Positions 52,428 through 61,749 of a stretch of DNA of 64,000 nt are shown here, piece by piece. Under the pieces are notes generated by a model, which saw nothing but the letters and a program-made list of their open reading frames with translations, had not been told where the DNA came from and did no database searches. The stretch covers positions 1 through 64,000 of the forward strand of contig JAICXX010000009.1 of NCBI GenBank assembly GCA_025934485.1, given 5' to 3'. The position numbers and the translations under genes are program-made. Origin of the DNA: Chitinophagaceae bacterium. GTDB taxonomy: Bacteria; Bacteroidota; Bacteroidia; Chitinophagales; Chitinophagaceae. Each line of letters opens with the position of its first letter. Position 1 is the stretch's first letter.

Positions 52428-55400
52428 ATGCACGCATCTTCCTCCGAACATCTCCCCCGCAGGTCCCTGGTTCGCCGGCTGTTGCGTATCTTTTTGAAGA
52501 CGCTGCTCACGATCTTTATCATCCTTCTGCTGATCTTCTTCCTCATCCAGACCCCGTTCGTCCAGGATATTGCCCGCGCCAAGGCCGAGAAATATCTCGC
52601 ACGGAAATTAAAAACGCGTGTTCGGGTGGGTCATCTCGACATCGGTTTTTTTCACAGCATTACCCTGAAAGACGTTTATATCGAAGACCTTCGCCACGAT
52701 ACCCTCCTTTCCGCCGGACTCATCGATGTCCACTTGAAGATGTTGGGACTTTTACACAATAATTTGGATATTAATGAGATACATCTGAGCGATCTCACCG
52801 CCAAAATATTACGTCCTTCGCCGGATACGGTCTTCAACTACCAGTTTATCGTCGATGCCTTTGCCGGCCAACCCACGGCCAAACCGGACACGACCAAGAG
52901 AAAACCCATGGTGATGGCTATCCGTAAGCTCCTCCTCGATAACATCCGGCTCGTCTATGCGGATAGCGTCACCGGCAACCTGGCGACCGCCGTCATCGGC
53001 CACAACGTCACCGAGATGGTTGGGCCCCTGGACCTGGACAGCCTGCGGTTCAACGTCGACCACCTGAGCCTCGAGCATACTTCCATGGCCTTCCACAGCA
53101 CGCCCAGCGCCATGGCCACCAGCGCCAGCGTCGCGAGCCTGCAGACCACCGGGCTTACGCTCGACCTGGGCCGCCTCATCATTCATGCCAATAAACTGGC
53201 GCTCGACAGCACGGACTATGCCCTCGACAATAATAATAAGCCCCATCAGAAAAAGGGCATGGATTATTACCACCTGCTCGCAGGTAATATCACCCTGCAC
53301 GGCGAAGACCTCACCTATAGCCCGGACAGCGCCAGCGGCCGGATCACGAAAGGGGAACTCGCCGAACGCAGCGGTTTCCGGCTAACCCAGCTGCAGACCC
53401 GGTTCTTCTACTCCGACCGCCGCATAACGCTCGACGATCTTCTCCTCCGGACCCCCGGTACGTTGCTGCAGCGCTCCGCCAGCCTCCGGTGCGATTCCCT
53501 GGCCGGGATGCTGAAGACACCCGCCCACACGCTCGTACATCTCGATCTCCCCAACAGCCATGTACAGCTCAAAGACCTGCTGGTCTTCGCCCCCGGCCTG
53601 GCCAGCCAACCCGTTTTCCGCGATCCCAATACCGTGTGGCAGCTCAACAGCGAGCTGGACGGCAATTTCGACGCGATCACGGTCCGGCATCTGACATTTG
53701 CCGGTATCAGCGATATTCAGGTAGACATGGCAGGCAGGATCATCCATCCCTTCGACAGCAAACGCATCAAAGGCGATCTGGATATCCACAATCTCTCCGG
53801 GAGCAGGGCCGCGCTGGCGATCCTTTTGCCCAAAGGCACCCTCCCATCAAATATTACTATTCCTAAGCGATACGATCTTCATGGCCGGCTGGCGGGCAGC
53901 ATGGATGGGATGACTAGCGATCTGCTTCTCCATTCCTCATCAGGATCGGTGTGGCTCAAAGGTTATGTGCAGAAATTCCGGTCTACAAAGAATGCCCGTT
54001 ACGCTCTCGACCTGCGGACCAGGGCCCTCGATCTGGGTACTATTTTGCAGGACAGTACACAGTGGGGCGCCATGACCGCCAACTTCAGGATCGCCGGAAC
54101 CGGGATGGATGTGCATAGTGCGAACGCGAAATTCTCCGGAAAGATTGCCGCCGCCACCTTTCGTCATTACCAATACCACGACCTTGCCATCGACGGCTCC
54201 ATCGCGGATCAGCAGGCGACGCTTCATTCTGCGATCAACAATACGGCCGTCCATTTCGAGCTGCAGGCCTCGGCCGATCTGGCGCAAAAATTCCCGGCGC
54301 TAAAGCTAGACTGGCAGGTGGACACCGTAGACCTGCACGCCATCGGGTTGACAAAAGATACGCTGCAGTTCAAAGGCCATCTCACCGCCGATTTCGCCAG
54401 CACCAATCCGGATAGCTTACAAGGTGCATTGAAGTTGGTCAATGCCGGCCTGCTGCAGGGCCATCAGCGGCTGGCGACGGATAGCCTGCAGCTCACGGCC
54501 AGCCGACAAGGTGACATAGAGGCTATTCAGCTGCATACCGAAATGGCCGATCTCGAACTCAAAGGACACTACCTCCTTACCCAAATTCCCACCGCGCTGC
54601 AACACACCATCAGCCAGTACTATCACCTCGAAGGATTCAAGGATACAGCCTTTGTTGCGCAGGACTGGACACTGCGCATGCAGCTCAGGACCTCCCCCCT
54701 GGTGCTGGCGTTGATGCCCTCGCTCCGGGGAACGGATACGGTGGGTGGCATACTCGCTTATAACAGCGACCGGAACTATTTGAACCTGGGACTGAGAGCC
54801 CCACGGATCGACCTGGGCACGCAGTTCCTGCACAACATCACCCTCGATGCAGGCATCGTGGATACCAGCCTGCGTTATAGCATTACCATGGCCGATGGTC
54901 ATGGCGGTGGACTCCTTTTCTATAAAACCTCGATCTATGGCGACCTGGCGAATGATCGGCTGAAGACGACCCTGCTGCTGAAAGACAAAAACAATAAAGA
55001 CCGTTATCGCCTTGGCGGTATCATCGAGCACGAAAGGAGCGCAACGATGTTCAGCTTCAACCCGGACAGCCTGTTGCTGAACTACGACCCCTGGATTGCA
55101 AGCCGCGACAACTACATTCAATACGATTCAACCGGACTGCTGGCCCACGATCTCACTATCACAAACCAGATGGACTCGCTTTCCCTGAACAGCAAAGGTA
55201 CTACCGGCGCCGCGCCCCTCGACGTCCACTTTGGCAGTTTCAGGCTGAGTACCCTAAGCCGTCTTGCCAATCAGGACTCGGTGATCGCCGATGGGGTCCT
55301 CAACGGCAATGCCGAAGTAAAAAATGTAACGACCAACCCCACTTTCACCTCCGATCTCGACATACAAAACCTTACCGTGAGGGGCGATACGCTGGGCGAT

Positions 55401-57272
55401 CTGGCGCTAAAAGTCAATAACGAAAAGGCCAATGCATTCTCCGCCCGGATCGGGCTCACGGGCAAGAACAACGACATTGCGGTCTCGGGCGATTACTATA
55501 CCGGCGAAAGCAAAATGGATCTCAAGCTCGATCTGCGGCGGGTGAACCTGTCCGCCTTTGTAGGCGCCGCCCAGGGCGTCGTAGACAAGATGAGGGGATA
55601 TCTCACCGGGCAGTTCACCATTCAAGGGACCATCGACAAACCCAATGTTCGCGGCAATCTTTATTTCGATAGTGCGGTGATCACGCCGACCGTCTCCGGT
55701 GAAGCGCTCGACGTGTCCAGGGACCGCATCGCCTTCGATGAGGATGGGTTCAACTTCAGCGAATTCACGCTGCGCGATTCGGCGGGCAACAAACTGATCC
55801 TTGACGGCAACGTGTTTACAAAGGATTATCACAAATTCGCCTTTGATATTTCGTTGAATGCCCAGAACTTCCGCCTGGTCAACGCGCCGGAGAACAGCTC
55901 CCGCCAATTCTATGGCCAGCTCAATCTCGACGCGGCCATCAATTTGGAGGGTAAAATGGATGCGCCCATGATCGATGGCACGATCCGGGTCAATAAACGC
56001 ACCAATTTCTACTATGTCCTGCCCGCGGATAACCCCGAAGTCGGCGACCGCGTCGGCGTGGTACGTTTCGTGGATCATCATACCGGGGATACGCTGGTCG
56101 ACAAAAAAGCCCTGGTCTTGCATTCCCGGAAGACCGAGATCAAGGGTATGGACATCAGTTTGAATCTGCTGACCGATACCAGCGCACTACTCAACGTCGT
56201 CATCGACCCCACCAGCGGTGATGCGGTCAATGTCCGCGGTCGCAGCACCCTGGTCTTTCAGCTCGAGAAAAGCGGTAAAATGGACCTTACGGGTTCCTAC
56301 CAGGTGACCGGCGGTTATTATACCATGTCCTTCACGGTGATCAAACGCAAATTCAACATCGACCCGGGCAGCATCATCACCTGGACAGGCGATCCCACCC
56401 AGGCCACCGTAGACCTCACCGCTTCGTATACCGCGCAATCCCCTTCCATCGACCTGGTATCCAATGTCATTTCCGATCTTCCTCAAAACGAGCAATACAA
56501 ATACCGGCAGCGACTGCCCTTCCTGGTTACCCTCAAACTAAATGGCGACATGCTCAAGCCGGTGATCGGCTTCGATATCTCGCTGCCATCCACGATCCTT
56601 ACACTCTGGCCCGACGTCGACCAGCGCCTTACCGAATTGCGTACGCAGCAATCCGAGATGAACGAACAGGTTTTTGCGCTCCTCCTGCTCGGTCGTTTCG
56701 TTGGCCCCAATCCCATGAACTCCAATGATGGCGGTGGCTCTGCCGTAAATAGCCTTGCTTACTCCACCGGCTTCCAGATCATCACAAGCCAGCTCGATCA
56801 GGCGGCCGCCAGTCTCATCAAGCCGGTGGACGTCCACTTCGACCTCAACAACCAGCAGGACTGGAGTACGGGTGCCAAGATCGATTATACGGAGCTCGAT
56901 GTCATGGTTTCGAAAATGCTCATGGAAGACCGTTTGAGGGTTGGCATAGGCAGCAGCTTCGATATCGTCGGCACGGGGGCGCCGCAACAGGCACCATCGA
57001 ATATTGCCGGTACCCTGGACGCGGTTTACAAGCTCACGAAGGACGGAAGATACATGGTGCGTGCCTACCGGCTCAACCAATACGAAGCTGTAGTATTTGG
57101 CCAGGTGATCGAGACCGGAGTAGGCTTCGTCTTCACTTTTAATTATGACAAGTTCAGCGAGATCTGGCATCGGTCCCAGGGCGACAAGATACAACCAAGA
57201 AAAACACAACATTCGAATACAAATCCCGGCGCCAGCACCACCGCCACCGGGACAACCTCCAACCCCCAATGA
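52428..57272 (+). CDS. tamB: TamB-type translocation/assembly protein
   Basis: 1614 aa. One N-terminal membrane anchor (LLTIFIILLLIFFLIQTPFVQ) followed by KYLARKLKTRVRVGHLDIGF and a very long periplasmic beta-rich stretch, ending in the DUF490 TamB domain (about 1200-1570; DLTGSYQVTGGYYTMSFTVIKRKFNIDPG, read in parts, and LLLGRF). TamB proteins form hydrophobic grooves bridging inner and outer membranes for lipid or outer-membrane-protein transport. Its stop overlaps the start of the lipidated TamA-like gene, the usual Bacteroidota tamB-tamL pair. Confidence 0.92.
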   Translation: MHASSSEHLPRRSLVRRLLRIFLKTLLTIFIILLLIFFLIQTPFVQDIARAKAEKYLARKLKTRVRVGHLDIGFFHSITLKDVYIEDLRHDTLLSAGLIDVHLKMLGLLHNNLDINEIHLSDLTAKILRPSPDTVFNYQFIVDAFAGQPTAKPDTTKRKPMVMAIRKLLLDNIRLVYADSVTGNLATAVIGHNVTEMVGPLDLDSLRFNVDHLSLEHTSMAFHSTPSAMATSASVASLQTTGLTLDLGRLIIHANKLALDSTDYALDNNNKPHQKKGMDYYHLLAGNITLHGEDLTYSPDSASGRITKGELAERSGFRLTQLQTRFFYSDRRITLDDLLLRTPGTLLQRSASLRCDSLAGMLKTPAHTLVHLDLPNSHVQLKDLLVFAPGLASQPVFRDPNTVWQLNSELDGNFDAITVRHLTFAGISDIQVDMAGRIIHPFDSKRIKGDLDIHNLSGSRAALAILLPKGTLPSNITIPKRYDLHGRLAGSMDGMTSDLLLHSSSGSVWLKGYVQKFRSTKNARYALDLRTRALDLGTILQDSTQWGAMTANFRIAGTGMDVHSANAKFSGKIAAATFRHYQYHDLAIDGSIADQQATLHSAINNTAVHFELQASADLAQKFPALKLDWQVDTVDLHAIGLTKDTLQFKGHLTADFASTNPDSLQGALKLVNAGLLQGHQRLATDSLQLTASRQGDIEAIQLHTEMADLELKGHYLLTQIPTALQHTISQYYHLEGFKDTAFVAQDWTLRMQLRTSPLVLALMPSLRGTDTVGGILAYNSDRNYLNLGLRAPRIDLGTQFLHNITLDAGIVDTSLRYSITMADGHGGGLLFYKTSIYGDLANDRLKTTLLLKDKNNKDRYRLGGIIEHERSATMFSFNPDSLLLNYDPWIASRDNYIQYDSTGLLAHDLTITNQMDSLSLNSKGTTGAAPLDVHFGSFRLSTLSRLANQDSVIADGVLNGNAEVKNVTTNPTFTSDLDIQNLTVRGDTLGDLALKVNNEKANAFSARIGLTGKNNDIAVSGDYYTGESKMDLKLDLRRVNLSAFVGAAQGVVDKMRGYLTGQFTIQGTIDKPNVRGNLYFDSAVITPTVSGEALDVSRDRIAFDEDGFNFSEFTLRDSAGNKLILDGNVFTKDYHKFAFDISLNAQNFRLVNAPENSSRQFYGQLNLDAAINLEGKMDAPMIDGTIRVNKRTNFYYVLPADNPEVGDRVGVVRFVDHHTGDTLVDKKALVLHSRKTEIKGMDISLNLLTDTSALLNVVIDPTSGDAVNVRGRSTLVFQLEKSGKMDLTGSYQVTGGYYTMSFTVIKRKFNIDPGSIITWTGDPTQATVDLTASYTAQSPSIDLVSNVISDLPQNEQYKYRQRLPFLVTLKLNGDMLKPVIGFDISLPSTILTLWPDVDQRLTELRTQQSEMNEQVFALLLLGRFVGPNPMNSNDGGGSAVNSLAYSTGFQIITSQLDQAAASLIKPVDVHFDLNNQQDWSTGAKIDYTELDVMVSKMLMEDRLRVGIGSSFDIVGTGAPQQAPSNIAGTLDAVYKLTKDGRYMVRAYRLNQYEAVVFGQVIETGVGFVFTFNYDKFSEIWHRSQGDKIQPRKTQHSNTNPGASTTATGTTSNPQ

Positions 57273-59581
57273 ACACCCGTTTGCCACTGCGCTTGTTTTT
57301 ACTAGTAGGAGGGTTGTCCGCCGTCCTCGCCTCCTGTAACGAATCGAAACACCTTGCAGGGAACGAGACCTTATACGCAGCCAATAAAACGGAGATCCAT
57401 TCGTCCGTGCCGATGACAAAAAAGAAGCAGAATCAGTGGAACGAGGACATGGAAGGATATCTGCGGCCAAATCTCAACAGTAAGTTCTTCGGTATCCGGC
57501 TAAAACTCTGGATCTACAATATCGCCGGTACCACCCATAAGACTAAAGGATTCAAACACTGGCTGAAATACAAGCTCGGCGAGCCTCCCGTCCTGGTGTC
57601 CCCGGTTCTGCTGGCGAACAATGCGCAGGTGCTGCAAAGCCATTTCGAGAACAGAGGTTTTTTTCATGACACAGTACTCGTCACTACGTTTGTGAAGGAC
57701 AAACAGCTCACCGCCACCTACACGGTGCAGGTCGGACCCCGGTATGTTATCGGGAAGATCAACTACCCCGATGACTCCGATGAGGTAAGCAACCGGATCG
57801 ACACCCTTCAGCGGTCGTCATTGCTGAAAACCGGGGATTTCTATGATCTCCAGACGATCAAGGACGAGCGCATTCGCATCGACGCCCGGCTCAAGAACCA
57901 CGGCTTCTATTATTTCAATCCCGACTATCTCATTGTCGACCTGGATACGGCGGTAGGCAATCACCGGGTGGATATGTTCATGCGGTTAAAGGATGAAATG
58001 CCCGATCCCGCCCGCGAGGTGTATCGCATCGATACGATCACGGCCGTCGTCAACACGGGTAACCCCGCGACCCGGGCCGATACCAGCCATGGAAGCGCCT
58101 ATATCACCCCCGAAGGCTATCGCATCATCGATCCCGATCACTTTCTGCGACCGCACGTTTTCAGCAGAACGCTGCTGATCAAGCCCGGCAATATCTATAA
58201 AGAAACCGATCATAACTCGTCGCTGAGCCGGCTGGTCAGTCTCGGCGTCTTCTCCTTCGTCAAAGCCCGTTTCGAGCCGGCTTCCAGGGTCGATTCGAAT
58301 AATAAGCTCAATCTCTATTACAACCTGACCCCCGCCCAGAAAAAACAGCTGCAGTTCGAAGTCACCGGTCTTACCCGCAGCGATAATACCACGGGTACAG
58401 AGCTGGCACTGAGCTGGCGGCATCGCAATCTGTTCCGTGGCGGCGAGTTGTTCAACATCCGGCTTTACAGTGGTCTGGAAGGGCAAAGCGTGAGTACGAC
58501 GGAGAAATCGCTCACCCGTCGTGTCGGTGTCGATGCCACCCTGACGATCCCCACCATCGTCTCGCCCTTTAATTTGAATACGAGCAGCAAGTTTGCCCCG
58601 AAGACCAAGATCGAAGCAGGCTACGATATCTATGAGAACAACTCGCTATATACCCTTACGTCGTCGCGCGCCAGCTTCGGTTACCAGTTCAAAAATCGCG
58701 TAACCTCAGAAAATGGCATCACGATCCTCGGAATAAGTTATGTCCGGCCTGCTAATATTACAGACAGTATGCAGGTGGCCATCGGCAAGAACAAGAACCT
58801 GTACTATGCGATCGAGCCGCAGTTTATTATCGGGCCTTCCTGGAATTTCAATTACAACTCGAGCCTCGATCGACGGAATGCCCGCAAACCCAATAACTTT
58901 TGGTTCAATGCGAATCTGGATTTTTCGAACAATCTGCTGGGCCTCTTCACGGGCGCGGATGTAAACAAGACGGGCCGGCAAAAGGAGATCTTCGGCGTGC
59001 CTTTCGCGCAGTACATGAAGTTCGATCTCGATTTCCGGCATTATTTCAACTTCAGCAAGAGCAGCATGCTGGCGTATCGGGCGACTGCGGGCATCGGTGT
59101 TTCATACGGCAACAGTACGAGCCTGCCTTTTGTCAAAGCGTTTTTTGCCGGCGGGACCAATGATATCCGCGCTTTCCGCGCCCGCGCGCTGGGGCCGGGA
59201 CACTACTATGCGGGCAACCCCAACTCGGATGCTTTTATCCCCGACCAGCCCGGGGATATTAAAATGGAGGGTAATCTCGAATATCGCGCACGGTTATATG
59301 GCCTGATCAACTGGGCCGTCTTTGCGGACTTCGGCAATGTCTGGACGCTTCGCAATGATGCGAACCGGCCGGGGGCTGTGTTTACACCGGGTTTTATCAA
59401 AGATTTCGCCGTGGGCGCCGGTGCCGGTTTGCGCTTTGATTTTACCGTCCTGGTCCTGCGCGTCGATATGGCCGTTCCCCTGCGGACGCCCTGGAAACCC
59501 GAAGGGTCGAAATGGAATTTCAAAGGTGCAACGGATATCAGCGAAATGGTGTTGAATCTGGCGATCGGTTATCCATTTTAA
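57269..59581 (+). CDS. tamL: TamL, lipidated TamA/BamA-like outer membrane protein
   Basis: 770 aa. Signal peptide with lipobox AVLASC (Cys23), so lipid-anchored as in Bacteroidota TamL; POTRA-like repeats at about 95-370 (QVGPRYVIGKINYPD, LLIKPGNIYKETDHN) and a C-terminal Omp85 16-strand barrel (about 390-770) with the conserved FFAGGTNDIRAFRARALGPG loop and a final strand ending in Tyr-Pro-Phe. It partners with TamB for outer-membrane biogenesis. Coupled by ATGA overlap. Confidence 0.9.
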   Translation: MNTRLPLRLFLLVGGLSAVLASCNESKHLAGNETLYAANKTEIHSSVPMTKKKQNQWNEDMEGYLRPNLNSKFFGIRLKLWIYNIAGTTHKTKGFKHWLKYKLGEPPVLVSPVLLANNAQVLQSHFENRGFFHDTVLVTTFVKDKQLTATYTVQVGPRYVIGKINYPDDSDEVSNRIDTLQRSSLLKTGDFYDLQTIKDERIRIDARLKNHGFYYFNPDYLIVDLDTAVGNHRVDMFMRLKDEMPDPAREVYRIDTITAVVNTGNPATRADTSHGSAYITPEGYRIIDPDHFLRPHVFSRTLLIKPGNIYKETDHNSSLSRLVSLGVFSFVKARFEPASRVDSNNKLNLYYNLTPAQKKQLQFEVTGLTRSDNTTGTELALSWRHRNLFRGGELFNIRLYSGLEGQSVSTTEKSLTRRVGVDATLTIPTIVSPFNLNTSSKFAPKTKIEAGYDIYENNSLYTLTSSRASFGYQFKNRVTSENGITILGISYVRPANITDSMQVAIGKNKNLYYAIEPQFIIGPSWNFNYNSSLDRRNARKPNNFWFNANLDFSNNLLGLFTGADVNKTGRQKEIFGVPFAQYMKFDLDFRHYFNFSKSSMLAYRATAGIGVSYGNSTSLPFVKAFFAGGTNDIRAFRARALGPGHYYAGNPNSDAFIPDQPGDIKMEGNLEYRARLYGLINWAVFADFGNVWTLRNDANRPGAVFTPGFIKDFAVGAGAGLRFDFTVLVLRVDMAVPLRTPWKPEGSKWNFKGATDISEMVLNLAIGYPF

Positions 59582-59699
59582 TGTCGACTGCGGCAACAAT
59601 TCCCCGTCCCCCCGGTTTTACCCCCATTGGCATTATTTTTTAAGCCACTATACATGACGATCTACTGAACCCTAAACTTCGCGCTTTTAAACTTTTTTT

Positions 59700-60206
59700 A
59701 TGAAGTCGAAGTTTTACGATCATGAGGGGCCGTTGCGGGCGTCCGGACAGAGTAAAAAAACTGTAAATATTCTAAATGACCTCATCCGGATCAATATCGA
59801 TCGAATCACAGCCTACGAGAAAGCCTCCCATGCCGAAATAACACCAGAACCGGAGATACGCGAAGTCTTTTACCGGTTAGGTACCGATAGCAGAGCATAT
59901 GTCAACACCCTGCATGCAGAGGTGATCAAGCTGGGTGGGGCCCCAGTGACCCAATCCACGATCTCGGGTAAGATCTACCTCCATTGGCTGGAAGGCAAGC
60001 ATAGTTTCGAAGGGAGGGACACACCCTCCCGGCTGGATGCCTGCGTGGTTTCGGAAGAGGCCATCCAAAAGGCGTATAACCAGGCCCTCCTTGAACAAAA
60101 TGGCGCGCCCGAACGTATTTACCAATTAATAGAAAATCAATTGTGGTCCCTGGAACGGGCGCACCAGCTATTGTCAAGTCTTCACGAAAGCCAATCACAA
60201 GGATAA
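59700..60206 (+). CDS. PA2169-family four-helix protein (DUF2383)
   Basis: 168 aa. VNILNDLIRINIDRITAYEK, the metal-type Glu/His positions in NTLHAEVIKLGGAP and the later SEEAIQKAYNQALLE match DUF2383, a ferritin-like four-helix bundle often found with stress genes. Function unknown. No signal peptide. A TTGGCAT half-site at 59628-59634 lacks a proper -12, so the promoter is uncertain. It precedes a small unknown gene by 13 bp, likely in one operon. Confidence 0.82.
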   Translation: MKSKFYDHEGPLRASGQSKKTVNILNDLIRINIDRITAYEKASHAEITPEPEIREVFYRLGTDSRAYVNTLHAEVIKLGGAPVTQSTISGKIYLHWLEGKHSFEGRDTPSRLDACVVSEEAIQKAYNQALLEQNGAPERIYQLIENQLWSLERAHQLLSSLHESQSQG

Positions 60207-60219
60207 ACAGCCAAGAAGT

Positions 60220-60549
60220 ATGATCAATACCACCGACCTCTCCGAATTCGAAGTCCTGCTCCCGGGTTCCTGGGTGCGCAGCGGCTCGGGTGAGATCTAT
60301 TCATTTACCACCGACCAGATGAAGCTACGCGACGAACGCCTGTTCAAGGAACTAAATATTACCGACCCGGACGGCGGCGCGCACCGTTCGCTCCCCTATG
60401 CACTAACCATCAAAAGCGATTACTGCGGCATCCTCGCCGGCGACCAGGAATTTGTTATCACGAGCATCACCAAACATCCGGACGGTTCGATGGATATGGA
60501 ATGGAAGGATAGGGTAAATACCCTGATATCCTTCCATCGGAATGCGTGA
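60220..60549 (+). CDS. Hypothetical protein
   Basis: 109 aa, no signal peptide or membrane segment. Mixed alpha/beta composition with DLSEFEVLLPGSWVRSGSGE and FVITSITKHPDGSMDMEWKD, hinting at a small beta-barrel such as a lipocalin-like fold, but I cannot assign a family. It follows the DUF2383 gene by 13 bp and converges on the 49-aa gene, whose stop lies 2 bp beyond its own. Confidence 0.65.
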   Translation: MINTTDLSEFEVLLPGSWVRSGSGEIYSFTTDQMKLRDERLFKELNITDPDGGAHRSLPYALTIKSDYCGILAGDQEFVITSITKHPDGSMDMEWKDRVNTLISFHRNA

Positions 60550-60551
60550 TA

Positions 60552-60701
60552 TCATCCATGCTTGAAATATTGAATGGCGCGTTCGTGCTTTTTCGCTGCT
60601 TCCATGCTATCGAATGTTCCAAGATTCCTTCTTTTTCCCGTCTTCTCATCCTTCTTCCGGGAATAGATGCGGTATTGCCCCGATTTTAATTTGCGTATCA
60701 T
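60552..60701 (-). CDS. Small conserved basic protein (49 aa)
   Basis: Translated by hand from the minus strand: starts MIRKLKSGQYRIYSRKK, continues DEKTGKRRNLGTFDSMEAAK and ends HERAIQYFKHG. The plan (basic start, GKRRNLGTFDS, then an amphipathic EAAKKHERAIQYF helix) matches a short conserved family seen in Proteobacteria and Bacteroidota. No function is known. It has a clean ATG (60701) and TGA (60554-60552). A cluster of GC hairpins lies upstream in its leader. Confidence 0.78.
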   Translation of the reverse strand: MIRKLKSGQYRIYSRKKDEKTGKRRNLGTFDSMEAAKKHERAIQYFKHG

Positions 60702-60732
60702 AATTATAGGTTTTACAGACAGACCCCAAAAA

Positions 60733-60787
60733 ACCGGGCCCCGTGTTACGGCCCCATACGAAACAGGCCCCGTAGAAACGGGGCCCC
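60733..60787. repeat. GGCCCCGT hairpin cluster
   Basis: Repeated GGCCCC/GGGGCC units separated by about 14-18 bases. One pair is a perfect 8-bp inverted repeat. On the minus strand this is the leader of the 49-aa gene. Confidence 0.5.
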
Positions 60788-61017
60788 CAATTTATTCTTT
60801 CAGGTTTATTGACGGAGTATAGACCAAAAAAATTATGCCAGCCGGGGCGAACATTTTTGTGCAATATTTTCCTCATCGTGAGCACGATCCGGGGGGATAA
60901 GAAAGGCCCGGTCATACGTCCCGAATGGGGAAAAAATGTGTTTATGCCTGATAATGAAACGCTCCGGCATTCTTTAGCCGCTTGCCCACTTACCCTGGTG
61001 GTTCGATGAAAATAAGT

Positions 61018-61033
61018 GGTATTGATTTTGAAA
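61018..61033 (+). promoter_or_regulatory. Weak -24/-12-like site upstream of the PNPOx-like gene
   Basis: TGGTATTGATTTTGAA has TGGTAT and TTG at sigma-54 spacing but A at -12. The predicted start (about 61044) is 14 nt before ATG 61058 and after the earlier in-frame start at 61016, favouring the shorter product. Confidence 0.3.
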
Positions 61034-61057
61034 AATTTAGTTCTAAAAAACATAAAC

Positions 61058-61582
61058 ATGTTGCCCCAATCCGATCTGCGCTTTCTGCGAGAAAAAATAG
61101 AAGAGCTGAAAAATGCACTTTTTTTTAGCGAGAACAACGCTGTTTTGAAAATAGCGACCACCATCGTTTCGGTTTTGAAGGTTGATGAGCTGGGCGAGAT
61201 GTGGTTCTTTGTATCACGTCCCCAACAGGCCTTGCATGAATTCGACCGGGAATTCCCCGTGAAGCTCGAGTTCTTCCGAAAGGACAAGGATTTCTTTGTC
61301 CATGTACTGGGTAAGGCCTTTATTGTGAACGACCCGGAAGAGATCAACAGCCTCGTGCACGATGATATCCGCGAGCTGGCGGCAGGTCATCTTGTGCTGA
61401 TCAAGGTGAGGATGTTGAAGGCGGATTACTTCGAGCGTACCCCCACGGCTACGCATGCCAGCTGGTGGCGCGATCTGCGGAACCAGCTCCATACCTGGAT
61501 GTTCAACACTCGCCCGGGATACAAACCCTATCATCTCGCCGACGCTCCGATGCCTATGCTGTCTTACCGGCCCGTAGCTTAA
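61058..61582 (+). CDS. Pyridoxamine 5'-phosphate oxidase-like (general stress) protein
   Basis: 174 aa split-barrel flavin-binding fold of the general-stress-protein-26 type: IATTIVSVLKVDELGEMWFFV for the first strands, KDKDFFVHVLGKAFIVNDPEEI for the dimer strands, then ATHASWWRDLRNQLHTWMF and PMLSYRPVA. Relatives bind FMN or F420; true pyridoxamine oxidase activity is unlikely in this subgroup. ATG 61058 gives the normal N-terminus (MLPQSDLRFLREKIEELKNA). It sits next to a DUF4142 gene, another stress-type family. Confidence 0.75.
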   Translation: MLPQSDLRFLREKIEELKNALFFSENNAVLKIATTIVSVLKVDELGEMWFFVSRPQQALHEFDREFPVKLEFFRKDKDFFVHVLGKAFIVNDPEEINSLVHDDIRELAAGHLVLIKVRMLKADYFERTPTATHASWWRDLRNQLHTWMFNTRPGYKPYHLADAPMPMLSYRPVA

Positions 61583-61694
61583 TCGTCCCTGATAATCCTC
61601 CCTGTCCAACCTCTTGGTTCCGTACCCTTCCTCTTTCCTCAATATCCTCCTTCTCCCCAGTATCCTTCCCCCCGCTTCTTCCCGTTCTGTCGCA
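61583..61694. other. Pyrimidine-rich spacer
   Basis: About 100 bases upstream of the DUF4142 gene are mostly C and T on the plus strand (for example CCTCCTTCTCCCC). Such polypyrimidine tracts can form unusual DNA structures; no gene is visible. Confidence 0.5.
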
Positions 61695-61710
61695 TGGCAT
61701 AGGAATTGAA
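61695..61710 (+). promoter_or_regulatory. Weak -24/-12-like site upstream of the DUF4142 gene
   Basis: TGGCATAGGAATTGAA has a perfect TGGCAT and TTG at GG-N10 spacing but A at -12. About 28 nt of leader would precede ATG 61750. Confidence 0.3.
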
Positions 61711-61749
61711 GCCCTAGCAGAAAATATTGAAACTGAAAAACAGCCAATT

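Larger units (their letters stand above)
60702..61057. other. Non-coding region with GC hairpins
   Basis: 356 bp without a convincing gene. From 60733 to 60787 it holds several GGCCCCGT-type units, one forming a perfect 8-bp hairpin (60766-60773 with 60778-60785, AGAA loop). Short frames here lack domains. The right end contains a -24/-12-like site for the next gene. Confidence 0.55.

Noticed and set aside
59628-59643. TTGGCAT half-site before the DUF2383 gene
   Set aside because: Only the -24 half matches; -12 reads TTTA.
60809-61009. Plus-strand frame of 66 codons in the spacer before the PNPOx-like gene
   Set aside because: TTG start, no domain, no conserved pattern; treated as non-coding.
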